Virus record (IMG/VR): IMGVR_UViG_3300046740_000431
Span: 1-64,000 of that record
DNA: 64,000 nt
Reading direction: 5' to 3' (one strand)
From: a virus
Shown: positions 8,019 through 16,260 of the stretch, piece after piece
Layout of the letters: each line of letters begins with the position of its first letter
Position numbering within the stretch: position 1 is the stretch's first letter
Notes under the pieces: model-generated
The model's database searches: none
Seen by the model: only the letters and a program-made list of their open reading frames with translations
Told to the model about the DNA's origin: nothing
Program-made: the position numbers and the translations under genes

Positions 8019-9157
8019 GCGCCCTGTCCAACCACTGTAACGTGAAACACAACATGCGGCACGGTTTCTCCGTAGCCGTTCTTCCTCGTGGTGTCCTCTC
8101 GCTTGTCAACGCGGAACTGCGTTCCTCTGGCAAGCAGCATCTCGCGCTCCGCCCCGTTGCTCAGCGGCGCGAGCTTGGTCCCCGCAGGGGACGTGACCAC
8201 GAACATGTAGTCCCTTCCGAGAACCTTGGACGGTTCCGTTGCCGTCGAGACGTACGCCTTGTCGGTGAACGTCTGGCCGGCCTGGAGCTTCTCCAGTTCC
8301 GGGTGCTTCTGCGACCCACGGTACGTCGTCACCGGGGCGTCGATCACCGACTTGTCGATTGCTCGATCGAGATGGGCGATAGACCGATCGATGTGGCCCT
8401 GGGCGATCTGATCCCCGTGGTGCATCGGCAACTTCTCGTCGCTCGCCCCAGCGGACTTGATCCGGTCTTCCGTGACCGACCCAGATCGGAGATCCCCGTT
8501 GATCTGCCTGTAGGCAGGGCTGATGTAGAGGTCCACCGCGCTCCGCTCGGTGGGTGTCATTTTGGCGTGCAGTTCACTCGCGGCCTTGTCGTGTTCCTCG
8601 CCGGACACCGTGCGAGCCTTCGCAGCGCCGGACTCAGCCTGTGCTGGCTTCGCCGCCGCGGGCGCCTGCGTCGCCGGGGAAGCCTTGGGGGCCTGGACGG
8701 CTGGCTTCTGGGCCGGCGTCGGCTTGGCGTCGGGCTTCTGGGCCGGACTGGACGGCGCATGCTTGGCGACGATCGCAGCCGCTCGCTCCTTGGCCTTGGA
8801 CACGATATCCTTGGCATTCGCCTTCGCGGCGGACCTGGCCGCCGAGACCTTGGCCTTGGCCTCCCTGGTCGGCGCCTTGCCGCGCGGCTGCATCGCCTTG
8901 GCCTTCTCGACCATGGCCTTCGCGCGAAGCTTGGCCTTCGCGACCACAGCTTGGGCCTTGGCCCTGGCGGCCTTCCTGCGTTCTCCGACCTTGGCCTTCG
9001 CGGCCGCCGCCTTAGATCGCGCGGTCGGCTTTGCCTTCTGGTCCTTTGCCTTCTGGTCCTGGCTCGGCGAGGCCTTCTGCTTGCCACCGCCCGAACCCTG
9101 GCCGAACTTGCCGTCGGCCGCGCGCGGGTGGGAACTTTCGTCGAAATCACCAGCCAT
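8015..9157 (-). CDS. ADP-ribosyltransferase exoenzyme, probably virion-associated
   Basis: 380 residues, ATG 9157. N-terminus MAGDFDESSHPRAADGKFG matches that of the protein at 5273-6595. Residues about 25-180 are Lys/Ala-rich low-complexity (KAKxxA repeats). Residues about 185-380 form an ADP-ribosyltransferase domain of the R-S-E class: TTYRGS with R280, AYVSTA with the STS-like triad at 304-306, and AEREM with the catalytic ExE pair E337/E339. Such enzymes transfer ADP-ribose from NAD+ to Arg or similar residues. It lies directly after the minor head protein gene; SPP1 gp7-type proteins are often fused to this domain in other phages. I infer it is packaged and injected. Targets cannot be told from sequence. 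Confidence 0.85.
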   Translation of the reverse strand: MAGDFDESSHPRAADGKFGQGSGGGKQKASPSQDQKAKDQKAKPTARSKAAAAKAKVGERRKAARAKAQAVVAKAKLRAKAMVEKAKAMQPRGKAPTREAKAKVSAARSAAKANAKDIVSKAKERAAAIVAKHAPSSPAQKPDAKPTPAQKPAVQAPKASPATQAPAAAKPAQAESGAAKARTVSGEEHDKAASELHAKMTPTERSAVDLYISPAYRQINGDLRSGSVTEDRIKSAGASDEKLPMHHGDQIAQGHIDRSIAHLDRAIDKSVIDAPVTTYRGSQKHPELEKLQAGQTFTDKAYVSTATEPSKVLGRDYMFVVTSPAGTKLAPLSNGAEREMLLARGTQFRVDKREDTTRKNGYGETVPHVVFHVTVVGQGA

Positions 9158-9192
9158 CGCTGGCGACTATAGGCGGCATGTACGCAAACGCG

Positions 9193-10170
9193 TCAGGTGG
9201 TACGCGAGCGCACCCAGCGATCGTTCGTCCGCTCGACGTGAGCGGCCGTGACCGGGACGCGGCGTCCCTCCCATCTCCACCCAGGGATCCCCCAGCTCGC
9301 GCGCCACGGCACGAGAACCGCGCGATCGTTCGGCCGGTTCGGCGGGGACGCCCACTGCCTTCCTACCAGCGAGTCGCCGACGTCTTCGCCGTCCCGGCTG
9401 GTCGGCGGCTGCGTGAACATCCCGCCCGGCGGCGCCACCTGCCCATGCATCGCCTCGGAGTCGACGCCGACGCGGTCGTCCAGCGGGACGCCTTCGTCGG
9501 TCACATGCTCGGTCCACCTGGTCCACAGGTCGCCATCGAGCTCCTCGGCCTGCTGGTCGGCGGCCTCGCGAGCGCTGGCGCTGGCGGCGAACGACATCTC
9601 CGTGCGGACGATCCGCTCGGCGCCGTGCCACTCAAGGGCGCCGGCCTTGGCCACCCGGTCGATCGCCTGGCCCTGGCTCTCGCCGAGCGCCAGCGACTGG
9701 CCGAGCTCGCTCTCCATGCGCCGGACCACGCGCACCCCGTAGCGAGCCATCGTGGTCTCGTGCACCCGCATCACGCTCTCGACCTTGCCGGCCACCATGC
9801 CGCGGAGCCGGGCGCTCTGCAGGAGCGGGATCGGCCTGATGGCGCCGGTGAAGTGGCGGTCGAGGACGGCGGCGTCCTGCAGGAGCGTCCGCGCCGCGTG
9901 CAGTCCCACAACGTCGGCGCCGGTCTGCACGGACCCGGCGACATCACGCGCGAGCCGGGCGATCCCCATCCTCACCTGAGCCACCGCTCCCATCAGCCGC
10001 TGTGCGTCGAAGGTGCCCGAGGTGGCAGCGCCGAGCTTCCGCTCGAGGTCCCTGAGCATCTCCTCGTAGAGCCGGCGGACCGGGGCCACGCCTGCGATCT
10101 TGACCAGCTTCGCGAGCTGCTGCTGCTGGTCCACGATCACGGCGCGGTACGACGCTGGCATCGGCGGCAC
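9193..10170 (-). CDS. Minor head protein (SPP1 gp7 / Mu gpF-like)
   Basis: 325 residues; GTG 10170 or ATG 10161. Central helices lead into the family hallmark AERIVRTEMSFAASASAREA, followed by the conserved W-T and HG region (DLWTRWTEHVTDEGVPLDDR ... EAMHGQVAPPGGMF). These proteins sit inside the head near the portal and aid assembly and DNA ejection. They normally follow the portal gene directly; here the portal lies 16 kb upstream, separated by accessory genes. The C-terminus includes IPGWRWEGRRVPVT. Confidence 0.8.
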   Translation of the reverse strand: MPPMPASYRAVIVDQQQQLAKLVKIAGVAPVRRLYEEMLRDLERKLGAATSGTFDAQRLMGAVAQVRMGIARLARDVAGSVQTGADVVGLHAARTLLQDAAVLDRHFTGAIRPIPLLQSARLRGMVAGKVESVMRVHETTMARYGVRVVRRMESELGQSLALGESQGQAIDRVAKAGALEWHGAERIVRTEMSFAASASAREAADQQAEELDGDLWTRWTEHVTDEGVPLDDRVGVDSEAMHGQVAPPGGMFTQPPTSRDGEDVGDSLVGRQWASPPNRPNDRAVLVPWRASWGIPGWRWEGRRVPVTAAHVERTNDRWVRSRTT

Positions 10171-10179
10171 TTCGCCAGC

Positions 10180-10569
10180 CTACGGCACTGCCGCGACGAC
10201 GCCAACGATCGGGCTGTCGGCCCCCGGCCCCCGATCGATCTCCACGCACGCCCAGCTCGGCGCCTTCCTCGCGACCGCGCGTTCGAGGGCAGGCGCGCAC
10301 GAGCGACACGCGACCTTCGTGGCCCAGCGGACCGCCCAGCCCCTGGGCCCGCGGATCGGAGACACTCGGCCCATGCCGATCTCGAACATCACCGCCTCCC
10401 TGCTCTCCGTGGTCATGTCGGAGAGCAGGAGGAACACGTTGACCTTGAGGGCCGGCGGGGCGCCGCAGAACCCGCACTTCTCGCCGTACCAGGCGAGCTC
10501 GGCGTGGACCTGCTCCGCGGTCTCGCGGCCGTCGAAGTTGCGACGCCTGTGGATGACTTCACCAGCCAT
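10180..10569 (-). CDS. Small zinc-ribbon-like hypothetical protein
   Basis: 129 residues, ATG 10569. Contains CGFCGAPP and a later CRSC pair (about 34-37 and 93-96), a layout that could bind zinc. It also has a hydrophobic middle (VNVFLLLSDM). Nine bases separate it from the minor head gene. No family recognised. Confidence 0.5.
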   Translation of the reverse strand: MAGEVIHRRRNFDGRETAEQVHAELAWYGEKCGFCGAPPALKVNVFLLLSDMTTESREAVMFEIGMGRVSPIRGPRGWAVRWATKVACRSCAPALERAVARKAPSWACVEIDRGPGADSPIVGVVAAVP

Positions 10570-10608
10570 AGCCGCAAAGTCTGGGTGCCGCGCGGCGGCG
10601 GCGCCAGG

Positions 10609-11148
10609 TCACGCCTCGTCGTACTCGACGTGGATGCCGTCGTCCTCGACCGCGTCGCGCGCCGCGTCTGCCACGGTCTCGTAGTTGCCCTCGTACCGCC
10701 CGCCGACGAGATCGGCAACATGGTGTAGTCGACCGAGCTTGAGGTGGCCCGGCGCCTCGATCTCGAGGCTGCCCTCGTAGGACCCGACTACGAGGTCGAC
10801 GACGGCGTCGGCTGCTGCGACATCCAGGATCACTGGTGACTCGCAGATCTTGACCTCGAAAGACGACTGGAGGCCGGGTGCCTCGGTCGGCACCGACGTG
10901 GGCTCGATCAAGACGCCGATCACAGGCTCGAAGATCTCCGCTGGGAGTTCGCGATCCACTACGCCTTCCTGCCCGGTCCCGTCGACCAGGACTGGAGCGG
11001 TCGGGATCTCGCCAGGCTTCGCCTCCGCCGCGAGCGCTCGCTCGGTGAGCTGCGACAGCGAGATCCCCCTGATCTTGGCGAGTTCTGATGCGCGCGCGAA
11101 CGCTGCGGAGCTGAGGGATACGCTTCTGCGTGTCTGCTTCTTTGCCAT
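10609..11148 (-). CDS. Ribbon-helix-helix-type protein
   Basis: 179 residues, ATG 11148. The first 45 residues, MAKKQTRRSVSLSSAAFARA followed by SELAKIRGISLSQLTERALA, match the pattern of a ribbon-helix-helix DNA-binding domain: basic strand, then two helices. The remaining 130 residues are acidic with two similar stretches, LVVGSYEGSLE and LVGGRYEGNYE, that look like a short internal duplication. A small AT-rich stretch (GGATAAGAAATA) just precedes the ATG. Likely a transcription regulator of this accessory block; partner and operator unknown. Confidence 0.62.
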   Translation of the reverse strand: MAKKQTRRSVSLSSAAFARASELAKIRGISLSQLTERALAAEAKPGEIPTAPVLVDGTGQEGVVDRELPAEIFEPVIGVLIEPTSVPTEAPGLQSSFEVKICESPVILDVAAADAVVDLVVGSYEGSLEIEAPGHLKLGRLHHVADLVGGRYEGNYETVADAARDAVEDDGIHVEYDEA

Positions 11149-11186
11149 TATTTCTTATCCAGCCTCGTTGTTGGTTCCGAACGCCA

Positions 11187-11468
11187 TCACCCACCAGACG
11201 CGATCAGGAGCTGCTCGAGCGCCCGCTCGGCGGAGATCCCCTGTTCGTCGCTCATCGCCCGCAGCCGGTCCGCCGCCGGACCGAGAATCACCAGCGGGGA
11301 TCCTGCGACGTTCTCGACCCTCGTGGCGGCGAGGGCGTGGACGAGCACCCACGAGCTGGTGTCTGCCTTCGCCGTCTTCGCCGCCGCGGTCACGAGATCC
11401 TTCTGGGCAGCCGAGCACACCACGGTGATCCTGGTGCGCTTGGCCGGGTCGCGGCGGGCGGCTGTCAC
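11187..11468 (-). CDS. RHH-like small regulator
   Basis: 93 residues from GTG 11468, overlapping the upstream stop as GTGA. The N-terminus KRTRITVVCSAAQKDLVTAA followed by KTAKADTSSWVLVHAL has the strand-helix-helix shape of DUF1778-like or other RHH proteins. It is adjacent to another RHH candidate. A ten-codon reading frame (MAFGTNNEAG) begins at its stop codon and may couple to the next gene. Confidence 0.5.
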   Translation of the reverse strand: MTAARRDPAKRTRITVVCSAAQKDLVTAAAKTAKADTSSWVLVHALAATRVENVAGSPLVILGPAADRLRAMSDEQGISAERALEQLLIASGG

Positions 11469-11836
11469 GCGTTGGCCGCCCGGTAGCTGTGCTGGGCCTG
11501 GGTGCGCGGCTGGCTGACCCACCGGCCGGCGAGATCCCGGCGCTCCGGCCCGCCGTCCACGATCAGGTCGTAGACCGCCTTGGCGATCTCGGCGGGCGGC
11601 GGGTCGCCGATCCAGCGAAGGCTCACCACGTGAGCTCCCCACCTGGGCTCGCCGTAACCGCACCCGGTGGCGACCTTCAGGATCGCGGCGCCGCGGACTC
11701 CGGCTCCGAGCGGTCCGCTGTGGTCATCCCACGTCGCGACGACCATGCCGATCCACGACCTCATCGGGTCGAGAGGAGACGACGGGTCGGGCTCAGCCCG
11801 ATCGATCGATCCCGTGATGCGAAGTGATGTACTCAT
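11465..11836 (-). CDS. Hypothetical protein, first gene of a leftward operon
   Basis: 123 residues from ATG 11836 (MSTSLRITGSIDRAEPD). Contains WIGMVVATWDDHSGPLGAGV and a GYGEPRWGAHVVSLRW block; no family recognised. It is served by its own promoter with TTGACC and CATAAC boxes. Its stop overlaps the next gene's GTG. Confidence 0.55.
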   Translation of the reverse strand: MSTSLRITGSIDRAEPDPSSPLDPMRSWIGMVVATWDDHSGPLGAGVRGAAILKVATGCGYGEPRWGAHVVSLRWIGDPPPAEIAKAVYDLIVDGGPERRDLAGRWVSQPRTQAQHSYRAANA

Positions 11837-11846
11837 GGTGTGCACG

Positions 11847-11875
11847 GTTATGTGCGCCAGCGCGTGCGCGGTCAA
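11847..11875 (-). promoter_or_regulatory. Sigma-70-like promoter for the 11836 gene
   Basis: Reading leftward: TTGACC at 11875-11870, a 17-bp spacer, CATAAC at 11852-11847, then 10 nt to the ATG. No Shine-Dalgarno sequence lies in those 10 nt. Confidence 0.6.
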
Positions 11876-12004
11876 GCGGTTTCGCGTCCACCAGGCTCGA
11901 GGCCAAGGTCCGGTTTGACGTTGGCCACGTCGCACTCAGCGGTGCCGCGCTGCGCACCGCACGCCGCCCTGACCTCGAGCCCGGTAGACGCGAACGCTGG
12001 ACTC

Positions 12005-12652
12005 CTACTCTCGAGAGAGCAGCCGGTCGATGGCGTCGCACACGGGCTCCCACGTCGTCCCGGCCACCGCCCCTCCCACGCGCTCGGCGAGCACGGCACG
12101 GTGGGCCGCGAAGATCGCGCGATCCGCCTGGTCCACCGCGGCGCGCGCCGACAGCGCTATGACGGCCCTGGCAAACCGGCCCGTCGTGTCGGCCCGCAGC
12201 GGAGGAGAGTCGCCGCCTGCCACGTGAGCCTTGGCCAGGTCGATCACCGCGGCGAGATCGTCGAGCTCGGCCGTCGAGGTTGCGGGCGGCGCGACGAACT
12301 TCCTCAGGCCGTCGAACCCGCGCGGCGTGATCCGCAGTGACTTGCCAGGATCACCGGCCGACTGGCCGACCCATTCCGCGCATCCTCGCGCGACCAGATC
12401 GTGGAAGTCCGGCTTGCAGAACGGGTTTTTGCTCATGCTGGAGATCGGCTCGTTGCCGGCGGAGATGTCGGCCGCGGCGACCGCACCGATCATGGCGGGC
12501 ACGACGTCCTGCCACACATCGCCGTTGGCCTGACAAACGCGCACGATCAGCGCGGCGGCGACCTCGGCTTCGGTCCTGCCCATCGTCCCGACGAGCGGGG
12601 GGAACGAGGCGCACATGTTCACGTCGGAAGGTTTGAATCCTGGTTCGGTCAC
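12005..12652 (-). CDS. Hypothetical protein
   Basis: 215 residues from GTG 12652 (GTGA overlap with the upstream stop). Mainly helical, with conserved-looking segments ICKPDFHDLVARGCAEW-like (FCKPDFHDLVARGCAEWVGQ) and RITPRGFDGLRKFV, the latter reminiscent of a winged-helix end. Function not recognised. About 170 nt of non-coding DNA separate it from the next gene on the left. Confidence 0.5.
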   Translation of the reverse strand: MTEPGFKPSDVNMCASFPPLVGTMGRTEAEVAAALIVRVCQANGDVWQDVVPAMIGAVAAADISAGNEPISSMSKNPFCKPDFHDLVARGCAEWVGQSAGDPGKSLRITPRGFDGLRKFVAPPATSTAELDDLAAVIDLAKAHVAGGDSPPLRADTTGRFARAVIALSARAAVDQADRAIFAAHRAVLAERVGGAVAGTTWEPVCDAIDRLLSRE

Positions 12653-12864
12653 GGTACCTCCACAGTTCTGGCTTGCTCCATCATGTCTGCGATCTTGTTG
12701 AGTTCTTCGTTTGAGACCTTGCCGGACATGATGACCTCCGACATGGCCCGCGCGATCCCGGCGTAGCGCCGGATGGTGACGCACAGCGCGAGCGTCACCG
12801 GCGGGGTCACTGCGCCGCCGGACAGCTCGCACGCGGCGAGAACATCCATGAGATCTCTCCTCAT
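12649..12864 (-). CDS. Small helical hypothetical protein
   Basis: 71 residues from ATG 12864 (MRRDLMDVLAACELSGG), ATGA overlap upstream, GTGA overlap downstream. Predicted helical with segment VIMSGKVSNEELNKIADMM. Function unknown; part of the coupled chain 13.4-12.0 kb. Confidence 0.5.
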   Translation of the reverse strand: MRRDLMDVLAACELSGGAVTPPVTLALCVTIRRYAGIARAMSEVIMSGKVSNEELNKIADMMEQARTVEVP

Positions 12865-13124
12865 CGTCTCCCCCGTGGCTTCGCGCGCTGGGTCAGGTAG
12901 TGGGTGGTCGCCTGGCGGATCTGCTCGGCGGCGCGGGCGGTGGCATCCCGGATCCACCCTGCCGTGAACGCTTCAACGAAGAAGTCGATCGCCTCCTCGC
13001 TGTGACCAATCATTGCCGCAGCGTGCTCGCCGGCCTTCTGCCTGGCATCCTTGTCCGCCCCGGCGAGCTCGTCGGCGATGGCCAGGAACGCCCGCGCGGC
13101 CGCGTCGCGCTCGCGGTTCTTCAC
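12861..13124 (-). CDS. Small helical hypothetical protein
   Basis: 87 residues from GTG 13124, coupled by GTGA. Begins VKNRERDAAARAFLAIADEL and continues with amphipathic helices (EEAIDFFVEAFTAGWIRDAT). It resembles small phage accessory proteins without a named family. Confidence 0.45.
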   Translation of the reverse strand: MKNRERDAAARAFLAIADELAGADKDARQKAGEHAAAMIGHSEEAIDFFVEAFTAGWIRDATARAAEQIRQATTHYLTQRAKPRGRR

Positions 13125-13441
13125 GCGGACCTCGATGGCCCGCGCTGCTCGCCGATCTCGAAGCCGACGATCGTCGACCAGTGCCTGTCGGTGACCGCGT
13201 CGTCGAAGTCGTCGACCGCCTCGGGAACCGCGCGCGTCTCGCGCTCCCAGGCGACGATCCACGAGATCGCGGCGGATCTGCCGGCGGCGAAGGCGGCGAC
13301 ATCGCCGGTGTGGTCGAGCGCGCCGGCCATCCCGAGCCCGCGCTCGAGGTAGCTCGCTGCGACGTTCGCTTGCTCGAGGCAGGCGAGGATCTGGCTCGGC
13401 GTACCGAAGGGGCCAGCTGGCATATGGGTGGATTGGTTCAT
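13121..13441 (-). CDS. Small hypothetical protein
   Basis: 106 residues from ATG 13441 (MNQSTHMPAGPFGTPSQ), ATGA overlap upstream. Helical core ILACLEQANVAASYLERGLG. Function unknown. Confidence 0.45.
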   Translation of the reverse strand: MNQSTHMPAGPFGTPSQILACLEQANVAASYLERGLGMAGALDHTGDVAAFAAGRSAAISWIVAWERETRAVPEAVDDFDDAVTDRHWSTIVGFEIGEQRGPSRSA

Positions 13442-13674
13442 GGTCTTGTCTCGTCCACGACCGCGTCGTCGCGATCGTGTGGCAGGTGCCCATCCTCGCG
13501 GAACCATGATGCCCCGCTGTGACTGTACCTATGTGCGTAGAACCAGGCTCGCTGGGCATCTGTGGCCCGGCCGCCGAGCTTCACGACCCAGCCGTACCGG
13601 TACGGAGCGTGCGGAGGGTTTCCGCTCATCTTGACGTGACGGAACAGCGAAGGATCCACGGGCGTCCGCGCCAC
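13438..13674 (-). CDS. Small basic hypothetical protein
   Basis: 78 residues from GTG 13674, 2 nt after the upstream stop. Contains PPHAPYRYGWVVKLGGRATD and an aromatic-rich AWFYAHRYSHSGASWF segment. Probably a small compact fold; function unknown. Confidence 0.45.
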   Translation of the reverse strand: MARTPVDPSLFRHVKMSGNPPHAPYRYGWVVKLGGRATDAQRAWFYAHRYSHSGASWFREDGHLPHDRDDAVVDETRP

Positions 13675-13676
13675 GG

Positions 13677-13982
13677 CTACCTCCCTACCTTCGCTCGATC
13701 GCACGCGGCCACCGCGGCCCGCTGCGCCTCCGGCGTGAGCGCCGTCCACGACATCCCGATCGCCTCGATCGCCGCGCGCGCGACCCGAGCCTCGAACTCG
13801 CTCGGGGCCAGCGGCTCACCGCCGGGTCCGCACGCCTTGCAGTCGAGCTTGACGCCGTCGCGGTCGATCGTGCAGCGGCCGATGCACGCGTGGCCCGGAT
13901 CGCCCGCATTGGCATGCGCGCAGTGGGCGCGGCGCAATGCCTCCGCGAACGGCGCGGCAGGTAGACCGATCGGGCTACCCAC
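13677..13982 (-). CDS. Cys-rich small hypothetical protein
   Basis: 101 residues from GTG 13982, overlapping the upstream gene by 8 nt. Cysteines in HCAHANAGDPGHACIGRC and LDCKACGPGG could bind zinc. The C-terminal half is helical. Function unknown. Confidence 0.45.
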   Translation of the reverse strand: MGSPIGLPAAPFAEALRRAHCAHANAGDPGHACIGRCTIDRDGVKLDCKACGPGGEPLAPSEFEARVARAAIEAIGMSWTALTPEAQRAAVAACDRAKVGR

Positions 13983-14328
13983 GGCTGGCCACCGTTGCGC
14001 TGGCGTTGATGGCGGCGGCGATGCGAGCTCTGGCCTCGGGTGCCGGGTCTCCGCTCAGCGCAGCGTCACACGCCAGCGCGAGCGTGATGTCGACGATCTG
14101 GAGCGAACCTGGCAGGCGAGCGATGTTGTCGCGGGCGTACGTGATCTGCTCGTGGGTCAGCTCGTTGGTCAGGTTCTCGTCGGTGACATCGCTGTCGGGG
14201 CACCCGGCCTTGTGGTAGCCGACCCCGCCGCATTCGCACGGGGTCAGGCTGACGCCGCACGTCGAGCAGCACCCGGTGCCGTCGTCGGTGCAGATCGCCC
14301 CGGCAGCGGATGCGTGGTCGGTGGTCAC
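13975..14328 (-). CDS. Zinc-ribbon-like hypothetical protein
   Basis: 117 residues from GTG 14328 (GTGA overlap). N-terminal cysteines CTDDGTGCCSTCG and CECGG followed by HKAGC (residues about 13-45) suggest a metal-binding ribbon; a helical C-terminal half follows. Function unknown. Confidence 0.45.
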   Translation of the reverse strand: MTTDHASAAGAICTDDGTGCCSTCGVSLTPCECGGVGYHKAGCPDSDVTDENLTNELTHEQITYARDNIARLPGSLQIVDITLALACDAALSGDPAPEARARIAAAINASATVASRG

Positions 14329-14813
14329 GCTGCCGCCTTGACGGCTTGCGCTGCTGCCGTGGCGTCGATCTGCGCGATGGCGATCCGCTCGGCCGCCCAG
14401 CGCGTCCCGATGGCCGTGTTGTTGTGGAGGCTGAACCCGGGGCCGCGCATCGTCCAGCGCTCGCCACTGCGGTCCGCGCTGAAGCCGCCCGGGATCTCGA
14501 CCCAGAAGCCGTCCAGCGCAGCGGCGTTCAGGATCTCCTGCACCTGGGCGGCAACCGGAGCGACGACCGAGTCGACGTAGTTCACGTCGATGAAGGTGTT
14601 CCCGCCCAGGAGGATCTCCCCGGTCGCCTGGCAGCGGTCGATGTTCTCGAAGCTGGCCGCGATGGCCTTGACCGCGGCGATCGACACCGCGGCGTCGCGG
14701 ATGGTCACGCGGAGCGTGTTGTTGTCGAGTCGCACGGTGACGCGGCGCGCGCTGTAGCCCGACGCCTTGATGGCCGCGCGGAGGGTGTCTGCCTTGTTCA
14801 TCGTGTTTGCCAT
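14325..14813 (-). CDS. Hypothetical protein with phage-specific promoter
   Basis: 162 residues from ATG 14813 (MANTMNKADTLRAAIKASGY). The first half, RRVTVRLDNNTLRVTIRDAA then AAVKAIAASFENI, resembles a small alpha/beta fold found in plasmid and phage hypothetical proteins. It is the first gene of a leftward operon and uses one of the three TACCCC-box promoters. The ATG starts 6 nt after the -10 box, so its mRNA is probably leaderless. Confidence 0.55.
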   Translation of the reverse strand: MANTMNKADTLRAAIKASGYSARRVTVRLDNNTLRVTIRDAAVSIAAVKAIAASFENIDRCQATGEILLGGNTFIDVNYVDSVVAPVAAQVQEILNAAALDGFWVEIPGGFSADRSGERWTMRGPGFSLHNNTAIGTRWAAERIAIAQIDATAAAQAVKAAA

Positions 14814-14819
14814 GTCCTG

Positions 14820-14876
14820 AATATACGTCCCTTGACCGTGAAATATCAGGTACTGGTGGGGTACGGGTGGGGTAGC
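14820..14876 (-). promoter_or_regulatory. TACCCC-box promoter (copy 1)
   Basis: Reading leftward: GCTACCCC, CGTACCCC and AGTACC boxes with exact 11-bp spacing, then a -10 TATATT at 14825-14820 placed 27 bp after the third box, then CAGGAC and the ATG at 14813. There is no good -35 hexamer; the third box covers that position. The same layout occurs at 19701-19763 and 23763-23818 on the other strand. Confidence 0.75.
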
Positions 14877-14910
14877 GGCTGGTTTCGCTTAGTTGCGATG
14901 GCGGACCTCG

Positions 14911-15279
14911 TCACTCGAGCGACGGACACGCACCTGTGTCGTCGTGGTCCACCAGCGGTCGCTCGCAGCGCTGGCACAGCCGCATCGCCCGCAGCGTGTT
15001 CCGCAGCGTGTTCTCGGATGGCGTGTGCGCGCCCATAATGGCGCGGCACTCCCCGGACAGCCGCTTCGCCGTCGCAACAAGCTCAGGCGTGGACATCGCT
15101 TCGAGGTGCATCCGCACGTTGCGCTGGTGCTCGCCTTCGTCGCTCGTCCGGTACACGGCGAGATCCGTCGGAGGACAGGCGCGCGGATTGGCGGCAAACG
15201 CCTGATGCGCGTGCTCGGCCTCTGGCCGATGACATCTGGTGCAGATTCCGCCAGCGCCTGCGGTGTAGACGCTGGTCAC
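14911..15279 (-). CDS. Cys-motif hypothetical protein
   Basis: 122 residues from GTG 15279 (GTGA). Two CxxC pairs, ICTRCHRPEAEHAHQAF near the start and LCQRCERPLVDHDD near the end, have the same form (C-x-x-C-x(5-6)-H), suggesting a duplicated zinc-binding knuckle. Between them lies a helix, MSTPELVATAKRLSGE. Function unknown. Confidence 0.5.
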   Translation of the reverse strand: MTSVYTAGAGGICTRCHRPEAEHAHQAFAANPRACPPTDLAVYRTSDEGEHQRNVRMHLEAMSTPELVATAKRLSGECRAIMGAHTPSENTLRNTLRAMRLCQRCERPLVDHDDTGACPSLE

Positions 15280-15800
15280 TTTCCTCCTCCGCATCGCCCG
15301 GCGAGGCAGTCGGCGGCGAACCCGAGCCGCGTGCACGAGGCACATGCGTACCCACGGAGACCGAGGCCGTCGGAGATAGCAGGTGCGGTGACGAGCGGGA
15401 ACGAATTTGCGCAGATCTCCTCGACGCACGTCGCCCTCGAGAAGTCGCACCTCGCGTGCCCGTGCTCGCCGAGCGCGCGGTGACACCGGCCGACCGTCAC
15501 GGTTGCCGCGTTGAGCAGGTCGCTCCCCGCCGGCGCCGATCGCGCGGTGGCGGACGCGGCATCCCGCAGCTCGCGGATCTGCTCGTCCGTCACGGTAGCC
15601 GCCAGCGCCATGCGCGCGCAGAAGGTCTCGGCGAGCGTCGCCCTGGCCGACCAGACCTCGTCCTCGGTCCACGCCCGGTGGTCGGGCGGCAGCGTCTCGC
15701 CGAGCGCGATGCACATGTCCCTGGCGGTGGCCATGCCGCGCGAGCCGGCGCGGACCCACGCGTCGATCATCTCCTTGTTCACGTCGGCGGCGGTGATCAT
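15276..15800 (-). CDS. Hypothetical protein
   Basis: 174 residues from ATG 15800, ATGA overlap upstream. Helical N-terminal half (VNKEMIDAWVRAGSRGMATA) and a Cys-rich C-terminus (GYACASCTRLGFAADCLAGR) with several possible metal ligands. Function unknown. Confidence 0.5.
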   Translation of the reverse strand: MITAADVNKEMIDAWVRAGSRGMATARDMCIALGETLPPDHRAWTEDEVWSARATLAETFCARMALAATVTDEQIRELRDAASATARSAPAGSDLLNAATVTVGRCHRALGEHGHARCDFSRATCVEEICANSFPLVTAPAISDGLGLRGYACASCTRLGFAADCLAGRCGGGK

Positions 15801-16015
15801 TGCGGGATCCTCTCTACGGCGCGGTACAGGTTACCGAGCTTGGCACCGAGCACCTCGGCCGCGCGGCGCGCCTCGAGCGCCGCCTGGGCGACGTCGTGGC
15901 CCGTTCCGACGATCGCGGTGATCTCGTTGGTCGCCGTGGTTAGCTTGGCCACGGCGTCCTCGACGAGCGCCTTGGCGAGGGTGGCGCCGGCCAGTTTCTG
16001 CGCGGGCGTGGTCAC
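15797..16015 (-). CDS. Small helical hypothetical protein
   Basis: 72 residues from GTG 16015 (GTGA). Almost entirely helical: LVEDAVAKLTTATNEITAIV and ARRAAEVLGAKLGNLYRAVE. Function unknown. Confidence 0.45.
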   Translation of the reverse strand: MTTPAQKLAGATLAKALVEDAVAKLTTATNEITAIVGTGHDVAQAALEARRAAEVLGAKLGNLYRAVERIPQ

Positions 16016-16224
16016 GCCGACGCCTCGGGCTTGGGCTGCCTGGGCGTGATGCAGAGCGCCTTGGTGATGGCGTCGAGCTGGTGGCAGACGCGGACGATCT
16101 TCTCGTGGTGGAGGTCGAGCGCCTCGGGCGCGACGAACGCGGACTCCTCGCAGAGCGAGACGATCTTGGCGGCGGAGGTGCGGGCGGTTGCCCAATCGAT
16201 CTGGCTGGAGTTCTCGAGCTTCAT
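16012..16224 (-). CDS. Small helical hypothetical protein
   Basis: 70 residues from ATG 16224 (MKLENSSQIDWATARTSAAK). The frame could open further upstream but would then enter the tRNA gene, so ATG 16224 is preferred; AGGGATCACC precedes it. First gene downstream of tRNA-Arg. Function unknown. Confidence 0.5.
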   Translation of the reverse strand: MKLENSSQIDWATARTSAAKIVSLCEESAFVAPEALDLHHEKIVRVCHQLDAITKALCITPRQPKPEASA

Positions 16225-16260
16225 GGTGATCCCTTTGGTGGATGGTCGTGCTGGATCGCT

